Source: Proteobacteria bacterium ST_bin11 (lineage in GTDB: Bacteria; Pseudomonadota; Gammaproteobacteria; Methylococcales; Methylomonadaceae). From it: a stretch of DNA of 64,000 nucleotides. The position numbers and the translations under genes are program-made. This document shows, piece after piece, positions 45,261 through 53,598 of this stretch. The notes under the pieces are model-generated. The model was not told where the DNA came from. It saw only the letters and a program-made list of their open reading frames with translations, and ran no database searches. The first letter of the stretch is position 1. Every line of letters starts with the position of its first letter. Where the stretch lies: positions 1 through 64,000 of the forward strand of contig MSXO01000067.1 in NCBI GenBank assembly GCA_002083615.1, written 5' to 3'.

Positions 45261-46240
45261 GGTCTGGCCTCGCAGAGTTTCACGCCCAGCAATAACAGCA
45301 TCATCGCCGCCGCAAAGGCATAACAACGCATCGATAAATCCTGTTTGGGTATTCTTTCGAAATAATGCAAAGGTCGGTTTTCCAGGCGGTTGATGTCGGC
45401 TACCGCTTGTTGCAGAGCGCCTGGAGTTTCGGCTTCGTAGGCCTTGTACGGAATATGCAGACTATTGAAAAATAGATGCAGATAACGCTCCGGCATGGCC
45501 TGGGCGTTGTCGTCGCGCGGATCGTCCGGGATTTCGAACAGCCCCGGACTATTGGCTGTTCTAAGAAACACCCAGTACAAACTGACTTGGCGCTGTTTGA
45601 ATAGCTCGCGCAAGGCCGCTTCGCTGTCGGGATCTATCACCGCCGCACCGTCCGACACCAACAACACGATTCGCGAACCGGTCACCGGTCGGCTATCGAA
45701 AAATTCCAATGCCATACTCAATCCCTTGCTGACGTTGGTATAGGCCAAAGCCGGCAAGGCAGTGGCGTCTATCGCGGCATGAATGGCAGCTTTATTTTCA
45801 GTCAGCGGCAGCACGAACAACGGCGAGGTGCTGTATTCGACAATACCGATCAGATCATGTGCGCGGTGATCGACAAACTGATTTAATAGGCGGCGAGCGG
45901 CGCTGGCTTTGGATTCCTCGCCCTGTGCGTCCGGCGCTTTGCCGGCAAAAGTATTGTCCATGCTGTTACTGCGATCCAGCAGCATGACGATATGCGCGCC
46001 ATGGCCGATACGCTCGACTTGTTGTTCTTGCAAATACGCGCCGGCCAGACCCAGCGTCAAACTGCCGATAGCCAGTACTCCGATTAAACGGACCAAGCCG
46101 TCGACGAGCAAGGACACAGCATCAGCTGGCAAAATAGCCAGCCAAGGATAGGGATTAGCAACCGCGCCCACCCTGAGAATCGGCAACAGACATAACAACA
46201 AGCCGAGCGAGGCCCAGGGGTATTCCAAGCCCAAATTCAT
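45257..46240 (-). CDS. mxaC: MxaC: VWA-domain methanol dehydrogenase maturation protein
   Basis: A 327-residue protein with N-terminal hydrophobic segments (about 5-20 and 50-75), then a VWA domain with the MIDAS motif LLDRSNSMDN (D-x-S-x-S), followed by IVEYSTSPLFVLPLT and VLLVSDGAAVIDPDS. A final hydrophobic segment (YAFAAAMMLLLLGV) completes the Batl/MxaC-like layout. ATG 46240 overlaps the mxaA stop as ATGA, preferred over an upstream ATG. Probably works with MxaR, S, A, K and L on calcium insertion. Confidence 0.9.
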   Translation of the reverse strand: MNLGLEYPWASLGLLLCLLPILRVGAVANPYPWLAILPADAVSLLVDGLVRLIGVLAIGSLTLGLAGAYLQEQQVERIGHGAHIVMLLDRSNSMDNTFAGKAPDAQGEESKASAARRLLNQFVDHRAHDLIGIVEYSTSPLFVLPLTENKAAIHAAIDATALPALAYTNVSKGLSMALEFFDSRPVTGSRIVLLVSDGAAVIDPDSEAALRELFKQRQVSLYWVFLRTANSPGLFEIPDDPRDDNAQAMPERYLHLFFNSLHIPYKAYEAETPGALQQAVADINRLENRPLHYFERIPKQDLSMRCYAFAAAMMLLLLGVKLCEARP

Positions 46241-47157
46241 CGGCTGCCTCGCTCGATTTCCCGGCAGTGCAGGCATAGGGTTTTGATTTTTTGCAGATCG
46301 TTTTCTTGCGGCATTGTCGAGGCGTCGCCGAAAAAATATCGGTTGGAATAGTCGAAAAACCAGACCAATTCGTCAGCAACGTGGCGATACTCCGGATGAT
46401 TTTGATAAAAATCTGCCAGCCGATGCAAGAACACTGGCTTGCCGTGCAAGATGTTAAATGCCGCATGCATTGAACTGAGTGCTTGCGGTAATTGTTGTAG
46501 CTCAATGTTTTGCAATTTACGCTGAGTGCGTTTGAATACTCTGCGTTGCGGAAGACCGGGCAAATAACCGTAGAGCCAAACCAAACGCAAAGCGATGCCC
46601 AATGCTATTACCAGCGATATGCTCATGCGCATGACAATAGTTTGGTCATCCAGCATCGGCGGTGCTTGGTCCGGGCGCATATATTCCCCGTGCTGGTCCT
46701 GCCTGACCACTAATTCCCGCAGCGGCGCCACGGTGAACGCCCAGGCCGCCACGGGTTGCTCCAGGGTTTGCCCATGTTGCTGAAAACGCAAATTAAAAGC
46801 CGGAATTCTCAGTTCCTTAACTTCCAACGGCGCGTAAAATTGCTGATACAGCAGATCGATTTGATAGTGCTTACCGCCGTCGCTGTCTTGCTCGGTGACG
46901 CTGACATCATTTAATTGCAACCAGCGATTGAGTCGGCCATGCGCCGGTAGGCTGCTGCGTTCTAGCGCCATGCCCGAGCGAGTTTCGATCAAGATCCGGT
47001 GGCGTATGGTATCGCCGATCACATAACCGAACGGGCGCGGCGTTTGCAGTTGAAAATCGCGAATAGGCTGGTTGGAGGCGCCGGAACAGGCCGCTAACAG
47101 TATTACTACCATTACCCATGCCACACTAAGGCGAATCCGCTGCAGCGCCTGCGTCAC
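46237..47157 (-). CDS. mxaA: MxaA: methanol dehydrogenase maturation lipoprotein
   Basis: A 306-residue protein. The start chosen is GTG 47157 (GTGA overlap with the mxaS stop, AGGGAGGGC before it), giving a lipoprotein-type signal ending LLAAC (Cys 24). A beta-rich periplasmic domain follows (FGYVIGDTIRHRILIETRSG), then a hydrophobic helix (ISLVIALGIALRLVWLYGYL) and a C-terminal helical tail. MxaA is known in methylotrophs as needed for calcium incorporation. An ATG 159 bases upstream is open in frame but has no clear ribosome site. Confidence 0.85.
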   Translation of the reverse strand: MTQALQRIRLSVAWVMVVILLAACSGASNQPIRDFQLQTPRPFGYVIGDTIRHRILIETRSGMALERSSLPAHGRLNRWLQLNDVSVTEQDSDGGKHYQIDLLYQQFYAPLEVKELRIPAFNLRFQQHGQTLEQPVAAWAFTVAPLRELVVRQDQHGEYMRPDQAPPMLDDQTIVMRMSISLVIALGIALRLVWLYGYLPGLPQRRVFKRTQRKLQNIELQQLPQALSSMHAAFNILHGKPVFLHRLADFYQNHPEYRHVADELVWFFDYSNRYFFGDASTMPQENDLQKIKTLCLHCREIERGSR

Positions 47158-48008
47158 CCTGCCCTCCCTAAGAAATATTGTGCTAGCTGGTCCGAACGGT
47201 AGCCATTTTCGATAAATAATGGTTCGCAGCCAAACGCCCGAAAATGGCGTTGCAATTGGCTGCGACGCTGCGCAAAAGCTTGTTCTATCTTGCGTTTCAA
47301 TCCCGGCCGCAGCCACAACGTACGTCGTCTACCGGTTTCAAGGTCTTGTAGCTGGAATAGGCCCCAATCCGGCAACCGGCTATATTCGGCTTGATCCCAA
47401 AGCACCAGAGGGATCACATCGTGACGACTCAGGCTTCGTAGCACGGCCTGCAAGTGCGGCAACGGAAAATGAAAATCCGACACCAAAAATACCAAGGCTC
47501 GGTGATTGGGTAGATAGCGTTGGGCATGCAATAAGCCGGCAAATCCGGGCTGCATTGCTCGCTTTTGCAGACGTTCGGCCACAGATTGAATCCGCCCTAT
47601 ATGTTTACCTGCCGGCAAATAGCAGTCAGTTAAAACTTGCTGATTACAAGCGATAAAGCCGAAACTATCACCATACTCCAAGGCCGAAGCGGCAATTGAT
47701 AGCAGCATATCGGCAAGTACACTGCGCTTCTCGTTGTTGCCCGAGAAACCCATGGACGCCGAAAAATCGGCGAGCAAAAACACATCGACCGCGCTGTGTT
47801 GCTGCTGCACCCGCACTTGGTAATTGCCAAACGGGTCGAGTAGGCTGGCGCGCAGATCGATGCGTCTGGGGTCCGGGCGGGCGATCAAGGTGTCATGACG
47901 CTTGAACAATTGCCCGTTGCCAACCATTTGTCCGGGATGCGCGCCGGGAAACGCGCCCACCACGGGACGCGGCAGGCGGTATTGGAAGGGGTGAATGTTG
48001 GCTGACAT
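47154..48008 (-). CDS. mxaS: MxaS: DUF58-family protein of methanol dehydrogenase maturation
   Basis: A 284-residue DUF58 protein with no signal peptide. It shows the family pattern RPDPRRIDLRASLLDPFG and DVFLLADFSASMGFSG, a degenerate VWA metal site (DFSAS). The family usually pairs with MoxR ATPases, here MxaR two genes upstream. Expected in the cytoplasm or at the membrane face, linking ATP hydrolysis to periplasmic metal loading. Its stop overlaps the mxaA start. Confidence 0.9.
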   Translation of the reverse strand: MSANIHPFQYRLPRPVVGAFPGAHPGQMVGNGQLFKRHDTLIARPDPRRIDLRASLLDPFGNYQVRVQQQHSAVDVFLLADFSASMGFSGNNEKRSVLADMLLSIAASALEYGDSFGFIACNQQVLTDCYLPAGKHIGRIQSVAERLQKRAMQPGFAGLLHAQRYLPNHRALVFLVSDFHFPLPHLQAVLRSLSRHDVIPLVLWDQAEYSRLPDWGLFQLQDLETGRRRTLWLRPGLKRKIEQAFAQRRSQLQRHFRAFGCEPLFIENGYRSDQLAQYFLGRAG

Positions 48009-48027
48009 CGTCTTAGTGAGCCATCCG

Positions 48028-48654
48028 TTATTGGCTGACGACTAAATTGGCCAGCACGGCGGTCACGATTAGGTATCCGGGAATTGAGAATCTCAGCGGC
48101 ACCTTCATTAGCAACGCGACTACGCCAGAGTATGTTTGCGGGTTACGGCTGTGGATGGCTTCGCCGAATAGCCACAGCAGGGAGTTAAGCAGGCATAAGG
48201 CTAGTATCGTGAAAAAGCCGACATCGCTGAACAAAAATGACTTATTGGCTAACAGCGAGATGCGCTCGCTGGTATCGATAAAATTGGCGGTCAAAATGCC
48301 TATCATCAACCCGCCTTCGTCGAAGGCCACCAGAAAAAAGGTATAGGTAAACCGCCGTAATCGCCGGCTGAAATCAGTTAAGACCGGAAAATGTAGCGAA
48401 AGATATAACACTGGCAGGCTCAGGCAAAACAGCAAGGTGCCGACCACCGCCAACAATATCCAGAACTTAAAACCTACTGCATCGTTCAAGGCACTGGTGT
48501 AATACGCGGCATACGGCACGTCCGAGTGTTTATCCAGACTGCTGGCGATAAACGAACAGATAAAACCAACCCCTGACCAGGTTAAATAAGTGTCCAATAA
48601 ATGGCCAAGGCCGGCATGCGGCAGCATGGCGTGCAGAGTCGCTTTGATATTCAT
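48028..48654 (-). CDS. Integral membrane protein within the mxa operon, unknown function
   Basis: A 208-residue protein with about five hydrophobic segments, including VGFICSFIAS near the start, FWILLAVVGTLLFCLSLPVL, FFTILALCLLNSLLWLF and a C-terminal YLIVTAVLANLVVS. I recognise no catalytic motif. It lies six bases after mxaR and 19 before mxaS, a place between mxaR and mxaS that is not filled in the alphaproteobacterial order I know (mxaFJGIRSACKLD). It may be the membrane partner of MxaR/MxaS, which is inference from context. Confidence 0.75.
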   Translation of the reverse strand: MNIKATLHAMLPHAGLGHLLDTYLTWSGVGFICSFIASSLDKHSDVPYAAYYTSALNDAVGFKFWILLAVVGTLLFCLSLPVLYLSLHFPVLTDFSRRLRRFTYTFFLVAFDEGGLMIGILTANFIDTSERISLLANKSFLFSDVGFFTILALCLLNSLLWLFGEAIHSRNPQTYSGVVALLMKVPLRFSIPGYLIVTAVLANLVVSQ

Positions 48655-48659
48655 GGGTA

Positions 48660-49679
48660 TTACGGTGCGGCGATTTGGTTGAGGATGCTATCTATCAGGG
48701 TGGGAATCAGTTCATCTTTGCGATAGGCGTACATCGGATTTAGAAAGATCCTGTGCGACATGGTCACCGCGAACACTGCCTGCAAGTCTTCCGGTAGGAG
48801 GCTGTCACGGTTTTCCAGCCAGGCCCGGACTTTGGCGGCGCGGATCAAATAGCTGATGCCGCGCGGACTGGCGCCGGCTTGTAGCAATTGATCCATTTCC
48901 ACATCGTGCAATTTGATACCGAAGGCGCGCGGATCTGCGCTGGCTTTCCATAGGTCCAGTGCATACTTGCGCAAAGCCGGTGTGGGCTGGATGCTTTGCT
49001 GAATGGTGGCGGCCCAATCGTTGAGCTGGTAATACGGAATCTGGCTGGCGGCCATTTCGCCGATCAAGGCATCGACATCGTGGTAACGCGGGTTGAACAT
49101 CAAATCGTCCAACACTGCGTCGTTACGCGGCGTGTCGATAGTGATCTCCATAAAAAACCGGTCGCGAGCGGCAGCCGGCAATTCGAAGGTTTCTTCTTTT
49201 TCCACCCGGTTGCGATCGGCAAACACCTGAATGTGCGGCATCCGGTAGTCGCGGTTGAATGCGCCGATGCTGCGCTCGGCCATTACCCGTAATAGCAGCG
49301 AATGCACCTGCGGGCGGGCGCGGTTGATTTCGTTAAAGAAAAATACCGACAGTTGTTCGCCTTGTTTTAACAAGGGACCGGGATCGACGCAAGGCCTACC
49401 GTCACTGTTCAGATAGGTGTAATAAATCAGATCCGCTGGCATCAGATCGATTGTGCCTTCAATGCGTTGGTATTGGCCGCCCAGCCCTTGGGCTATCGCG
49501 CGTAACAGGGTGGTTTTACCGACCCCAACCTGGCCTTCCAACAACACATGGCCGCGCGCGAAAACCGCTATCAATAGATGGCGGACTGCCGCCTGTTGGC
49601 CAACGACAACCTGGTTGATTTGTTGTTCCAACTGCAAGGCACTGGCGCGCCATTCGCTAAGGGTTTGCGTGCTTGTCAT
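48660..49679 (-). CDS. mxaR: MxaR: MoxR-family AAA+ ATPase
   Basis: A 339-residue AAA+ ATPase. Walker A is GQVGVGKTTLL (near 50) and Walker B reads VFFFNEINRARP, with asparagine where most MoxR proteins have aspartate. It continues VHSLLLRVMAERSI and the FELPAAARDRFFM sensor region. MoxR proteins act as chaperones with VWA partners, here MxaS, C and L. It lies after mxaI, about 190 bases away, a gap that holds a G/C hairpin (CCTGGG...CCCAGG) near 49829-49857. Confidence 0.93.
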   Translation of the reverse strand: MTSTQTLSEWRASALQLEQQINQVVVGQQAAVRHLLIAVFARGHVLLEGQVGVGKTTLLRAIAQGLGGQYQRIEGTIDLMPADLIYYTYLNSDGRPCVDPGPLLKQGEQLSVFFFNEINRARPQVHSLLLRVMAERSIGAFNRDYRMPHIQVFADRNRVEKEETFELPAAARDRFFMEITIDTPRNDAVLDDLMFNPRYHDVDALIGEMAASQIPYYQLNDWAATIQQSIQPTPALRKYALDLWKASADPRAFGIKLHDVEMDQLLQAGASPRGISYLIRAAKVRAWLENRDSLLPEDLQAVFAVTMSHRIFLNPMYAYRKDELIPTLIDSILNQIAAP

Positions 49680-49865
49680 GGCTGCTTAAATGCCGGTATT
49701 TAAAAAACGATAGTTAAAAATCTCCGAGGGTTAAACGGAGCCGTAAATGAGGGAACCTTTATCGAAGCCGCAAAATGGTTACCGCCGTCCCTGGCGGCGT
49801 CCCAAGGGTTCGCTTGGTTGGGAAATTGCCTGGGAGCGCTGCGCGCGCCCAGGTCTTCCCATGTG

Positions 49866-50147
49866 TTATTGACCTTCCACGTCGTAAACAAACTTACCGG
49901 TTTTCGCCATTATCTCGGTGCGCTTGGCGTTACGCGCTTCCATTTCCTTGATCGATTGGGCTTGTTTGTTCAGTTCATTCGGATCGTGTTTTGGGTCGTA
50001 TTTACTGCCGGCCACTTGTGCCGGATAACCCGGTTTCGGCTCCCAGCAATTGCCCGCTTCTTTACATTTGGTGCCGTCGTAAGCGTTTGCCACGCTGGAA
50101 AGTCCTAAAGCCAGTAATACTGCGCCTAACATTATTAGTCTGTTCAT
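49866..50147 (-). CDS. mxaI: MxaI: methanol dehydrogenase small subunit
   Basis: A 93-residue periplasmic protein: signal peptide (MNRLIMLGAVLLALGLSSVA, cut before YDGTKC), then YDGTKCKEAGNCWEPKPGYP and SKYDPKHDPNELNKQAQSI, the unmistakable small-subunit sequence with its disulfide cysteines and lysine-rich helix. It wraps around MxaF in the alpha2beta2 enzyme. ATG 50147 follows AGGAGATCA. Its presence supports the calcium-type enzyme, since XoxF lacks this subunit. Confidence 0.97.
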   Translation of the reverse strand: MNRLIMLGAVLLALGLSSVANAYDGTKCKEAGNCWEPKPGYPAQVAGSKYDPKHDPNELNKQAQSIKEMEARNAKRTEIMAKTGKFVYDVEGQ

Positions 50148-50216
50148 ATTGATCTCCTGATAAGTTGTTGGATATAGATTGTGACCTCGCTCCACGCAGT
50201 CGACGAAATCGTTCAA

Positions 50217-50294
50217 CGTAGGGTGGATAAGCTTAGCGCCATCCACTAAACGCAACCCGACAGGCGGATAACGCTGCGCTTATCCGCCCTACGC
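50217..50294. repeat. GTAGG-GGATAAGCG repeat, copy 2
   Basis: CGTAGGGTGGATAAGCTTAG ... GCGCTTATCCGCCCTACGCG folds into a long imperfect hairpin between mxaG and mxaI. It is related to 25512-25577. It may protect the upstream mxaFJG message or reduce read-through into mxaI. Confidence 0.6.
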
Positions 50295-50320
50295 GCCGAT
50301 ATGGGCAAAGATTTATTCTT

Positions 50321-50797
50321 TTATTTCAACCAATCCGCTTTTTTCGGATCGCCTTTATAAATGCTGCGCAAGAAAGACATAATGTGCAGCATGTCGTCGG
50401 TGCTGAAGTTGACATATTGAGGCCCCATCATGCCGTTAGCCCCGCCAAACAAGATTTCGAACAAGCCTTGGTCGGTTAAGCCACGCGGATAGGTCCAGTA
50501 GTCGTCGGCCAGGCCGGGCCCCAGTTTGCCTTCGGCTTCATGACCGTGGCACCCCGAGCAACCGGTCATATACAGACTTTCGCCTTTTTTCGCCGCTTCG
50601 GCATCGCCGTTGTACGGGTTTTTGCCGGTCTGCATAAATTGCTTGAATTTGTCGGTGTTACCGCCTTTTTTGGCGAAACTCAAATCCAGGGTTTCACCGG
50701 TCAAAGCGTGACGCAAGGTAATATCCGCTTGGGCCGTAGGCATTGCCAGCACTGTCAGAGTCAGCACCGCGCCGCTCAAAACTGTTGTAAATTTCAT
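50321..50797 (-). CDS. mxaG: MxaG: cytochrome cL, electron acceptor of methanol dehydrogenase
   Basis: A 158-residue periplasmic c-type cytochrome with a signal peptide (cut near PTAQA-D) and one heme site CSGCH (C80, C83, H84); methionines near 118-119 (GMMGPQ) may give the axial ligand. RHALTGETLDLSFA at the mature start is typical of cytochrome cL. It takes electrons from PQQ in MxaF. It follows mxaJ after 16 bases. Confidence 0.95.
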   Translation of the reverse strand: MKFTTVLSGAVLTLTVLAMPTAQADITLRHALTGETLDLSFAKKGGNTDKFKQFMQTGKNPYNGDAEAAKKGESLYMTGCSGCHGHEAEGKLGPGLADDYWTYPRGLTDQGLFEILFGGANGMMGPQYVNFSTDDMLHIMSFLRSIYKGDPKKADWLK

Positions 50798-50813
50798 TAT
50801 CGAAGGTTTCCTG

Positions 50814-51656
50814 TTAGTTCATGGACAGAGCGGTATCGGGTTGATCCAGAAGCGGAATACCGTCCGCCTCCAGGAGTTCCTCAATCTCGTCCTGTTGGTC
50901 TTTAATGATTTTGTTTAACTGGGTCAGCAACGCGGTATCGCCCTTACGCACGCCAATCGACGTGCTGTAATGGAAACCGACCTTCTCGCCGTCGGCCCGT
51001 TTGTTATTATCTGGAATCACAGTCATGGTCAGCGGCGTGCTGGAGGCCTTGACATATCGCGCCGCCGCTGGCCCCCACAAGATAGCTATCTCGGCTTTAC
51101 CGGTAGCCACTTCGTTGACCAGTTTGTCGTTTTCATACTTGACATACTGATTGCGTTTGGACTTAAAACCGGCCAACTCTTGCTGATAATTGAACATATC
51201 GTTGTAACGCCCAATCGCTCGCAGCATGGTTTCAGCGGGCGTACCCGGCATAAAAGCAATACGTTTGGCTTTGCGTAGCGCTTCGCTATCCCAGTTCTGC
51301 AAGTCCAGCTTGTCGTCGCTGCGACTGATAAACACATAGCCGGAGCGATAATATGGCGCAGTGGTGGCTAAGCGCGGATCGCCCTGATCGACGCCCATCA
51401 CCACATCGCACAAGCCTTTGTCGACATAATCGCGGATGAAGTATCGAGGATCAGTCCAGGTGACAGTTTCCAATTTGCGACCCAGCTGTTCGGCCACATA
51501 CTGCGCCAGCTTGTTTTCAAAGCCTTCGCCGTTTTTATTGGAGTAAGGCATTTCGTTTTCGGCCGTGCAGACTTTCAGCTTAGGCTGCTCAGCATTGGCC
51601 GTTACAAATCCCAAACCCAAAGCCAGCGCGGTAAAAATGCGTGTCGTTTCTTTCAT
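50814..51656 (-). CDS. mxaJ: MxaJ: periplasmic solute-binding-like protein
   Basis: A 280-residue exported protein with a signal peptide (ALALGLGFVTANA) and a bacterial solute-binding family 3 fold: LKVCTAENEMPYSNKNGEGF, DVVMGVDQGDPR and TPAETMLRAIGRYN. MxaJ is required for active methanol dehydrogenase in methylotrophs but its exact job is unsettled; it probably aids assembly. It lies 133 bases after mxaF, the space being taken up by a repeat array. Confidence 0.93.
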   Translation of the reverse strand: MKETTRIFTALALGLGFVTANAEQPKLKVCTAENEMPYSNKNGEGFENKLAQYVAEQLGRKLETVTWTDPRYFIRDYVDKGLCDVVMGVDQGDPRLATTAPYYRSGYVFISRSDDKLDLQNWDSEALRKAKRIAFMPGTPAETMLRAIGRYNDMFNYQQELAGFKSKRNQYVKYENDKLVNEVATGKAEIAILWGPAAARYVKASSTPLTMTVIPDNNKRADGEKVGFHYSTSIGVRKGDTALLTQLNKIIKDQQDEIEELLEADGIPLLDQPDTALSMN

Positions 51657-51683
51657 AAGAATTCTTCAAATAACTTAGGATAT

Positions 51684-51778
51684 GGTTCCCATGCTCTGCG
51701 TGGGAACCGAGCCAGACGCTCCAGCGTCCCGAGCCGCAAAGCGGTTCAGGATGCGTTCCCACGCTCTAGCGTGGGAAC
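51684..51778. repeat. Four-hairpin REP-type array between mxaF and mxaJ
   Basis: In order: GGTTCCCA / TGGGAACC, GACGC / GCGTC, GAGCCGC / GCGGTTC, and GTTCCCACGCT / AGCGTGGGAAC with perfect 11-base arms. The array begins 12 bases after the mxaF stop. The TTCCCACG theme recurs at 5822-5843. Such arrays can protect the upstream message or damp downstream transcription, which suits a far higher need for MxaF than for MxaJ. Confidence 0.7.
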
Positions 51779-51789
51779 GATGCGGCGAA

Positions 51790-53598
51790 TTACAGCGCAA
51801 ACACCATCACGCCGCCGCCCATTTGCGTGTAGTGCGCCAACTCTTTAAACGCACCTACCGCACCCAAGCCCGCCGTCGGATCAGCCAGGTCAAACACCAA
51901 ACCTACGCCAGGCCAGCCGCCGACACCGTAATAAATCGCCACATACTGCTTGTTGTTGTGTTTATAGGTGATCGGATGGCCGATAACACCGGAAGGCAAT
52001 TTAAACTTCCATAACTCTTCGCCGGTTTTGGAATGACGAGCTTTGATGTAGCCGTCCAGGGTGCCGTAGAACACCAAGTCGCCGGCAGTGGCGGTCGTAC
52101 CGCCCCACACCGCGAATTTTTCCTGAACTTCCCATTCCATTTTGCCGGTGACCGAGTTCATGGCTTTAACTTGACCCAAAGTGCCTTTCGGACCCGGATA
52201 CATGTTCAAAGTCGCACCCACGAAGAACTGGCCTGCGCGATATGGCAACATAAACGGTTCCCAATCCATGCAGATATGGTTAGTACCCATGAAGAACAGT
52301 TTCTTATTCGGGTCGTAAGACTCGATACCCTGGTTGTGATAACCCATCGCCGAGGGGCAGATGCCGGTGGCTTGGTGATCCATGTGTGTGGAATACTCCG
52401 GATCGCGGATTGGCAAACCGGTTTTCAGATCGACTTTTTTCACCCAGTTGACGGTGTCGTCGATTTTGAAGGCGTTAACCAAACTACCGTTTTCGCGGTT
52501 CAAGGTATAGACCAAGCCGTTTCGATCTGGATGCGTCAGCAATTTGGTCATTTTGCCATCGACCATTTGCTCTGACAGACCCATGTAGTTAACACCGGCG
52601 TAGTCCCATTCGTCATGCGGGGTTTTTTGGTAACCGAATTTGGCTTCACCGGTGTTGACGTCACGGCCCCAGATGGTCATGGTCCATTTGTTGTCGCCGG
52701 GACGCATGGTTTCGTTCCACGGCGCCGGGTTACCGGAACCGTAGTACAACATTTCTAAGTCGCTATCGTAAGCATACCAACCCCAGTTGGTACCACCGCC
52801 GATTTTCCAGGCGTCGCCTTCCCAGGTTTTCAAGCCCAGACCGAACTGGCCGTAATGCGGGTTAGCACTGTTAAAGTCTTTAGACAATTTAATGTCTTCA
52901 TCAGGACCGGTGGCATACACCCGCCAGGCTTGCTTACCGTCTTTGATGTTGTAGGCTGTGGCGTAACCGCGCACGCCTAACTCAGCCCCGGAGGTACCGA
53001 CGATGACTTTGTCCTTCACCACGAACGGGGCAATGGTCAAAGTGGAGCCCATGGCAATGTCGGAGTTTTCCATTTTCCACAGCACTTCGCCGGTCTTGGC
53101 GTTGATCGCCACCACGTGGCCGTCCAACTGGTTCAAGAAAATGGTAGCCGGATAGTCTTTGCCGGCCGGCGCATAGGCCAAGCCGCGATTGACCACGTCG
53201 CAACAAGCTACGGCGCGAGCCGCCGGATTTTGCTTAGGCTTAAACTGCCATAAAATCTTGTCCGGCTCGTCCAAGCTGATTGCGAACACATTGTTCGGGT
53301 ACGGGGTGTGGACGTACATAATGCCGTCCACCACCAACGGGCCGCCTTCATGGCCGTTCAACACGCCAGTCGAAAACGACCAAGCTACTTTCAATTTTTT
53401 GACATTGTTGGCATTGATGTCGATCATTTCGCTAAAGTGCGTCGAACCGTAGTCCTTGGTCTGCATCACCCAATTGGTGTTTTGCTTGGACAGCTGTTCC
53501 AATTCTTTATTCGCTTGCGCCGATTGCGACACGGCCAAGGCCGCAGCCGTCACTAATGCCGTGGTCGATACCTGCTTGGCAAACCGTGAAATTTGCAT
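51790..53598 (-). CDS. mxaF: MxaF: PQQ-dependent methanol dehydrogenase large subunit (calcium type)
   Basis: A 602-residue quinoprotein oxidising methanol to formaldehyde in the periplasm. The signal peptide ends near residue 29 (SQSAQA-N). Active-site residues fit the known enzyme with an offset of 29: vicinal disulfide C132-C133, calcium ligands E206 and N290, catalytic base D332. The residue two after it is A334 (DYA), not the aspartate of lanthanide XoxF. Eight-bladed propeller tryptophan-docking motifs such as GEVLWKMENSD and GEELWKFKLPSG are visible. AGGAGGATTC precedes ATG 53598. First gene of the mxa operon; likely the most expressed. Confidence 0.98.
   Translation of the reverse strand: MQISRFAKQVSTTALVTAAALAVSQSAQANKELEQLSKQNTNWVMQTKDYGSTHFSEMIDINANNVKKLKVAWSFSTGVLNGHEGGPLVVDGIMYVHTPYPNNVFAISLDEPDKILWQFKPKQNPAARAVACCDVVNRGLAYAPAGKDYPATIFLNQLDGHVVAINAKTGEVLWKMENSDIAMGSTLTIAPFVVKDKVIVGTSGAELGVRGYATAYNIKDGKQAWRVYATGPDEDIKLSKDFNSANPHYGQFGLGLKTWEGDAWKIGGGTNWGWYAYDSDLEMLYYGSGNPAPWNETMRPGDNKWTMTIWGRDVNTGEAKFGYQKTPHDEWDYAGVNYMGLSEQMVDGKMTKLLTHPDRNGLVYTLNRENGSLVNAFKIDDTVNWVKKVDLKTGLPIRDPEYSTHMDHQATGICPSAMGYHNQGIESYDPNKKLFFMGTNHICMDWEPFMLPYRAGQFFVGATLNMYPGPKGTLGQVKAMNSVTGKMEWEVQEKFAVWGGTTATAGDLVFYGTLDGYIKARHSKTGEELWKFKLPSGVIGHPITYKHNNKQYVAIYYGVGGWPGVGLVFDLADPTAGLGAVGAFKELAHYTQMGGGVMVFAL

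Noticed and set aside
51790..53598. XoxF-type lanthanide methanol dehydrogenase
   Set aside because: The residue two after catalytic D332 is alanine, and mxaI lies in the operon. Both mark the calcium enzyme.
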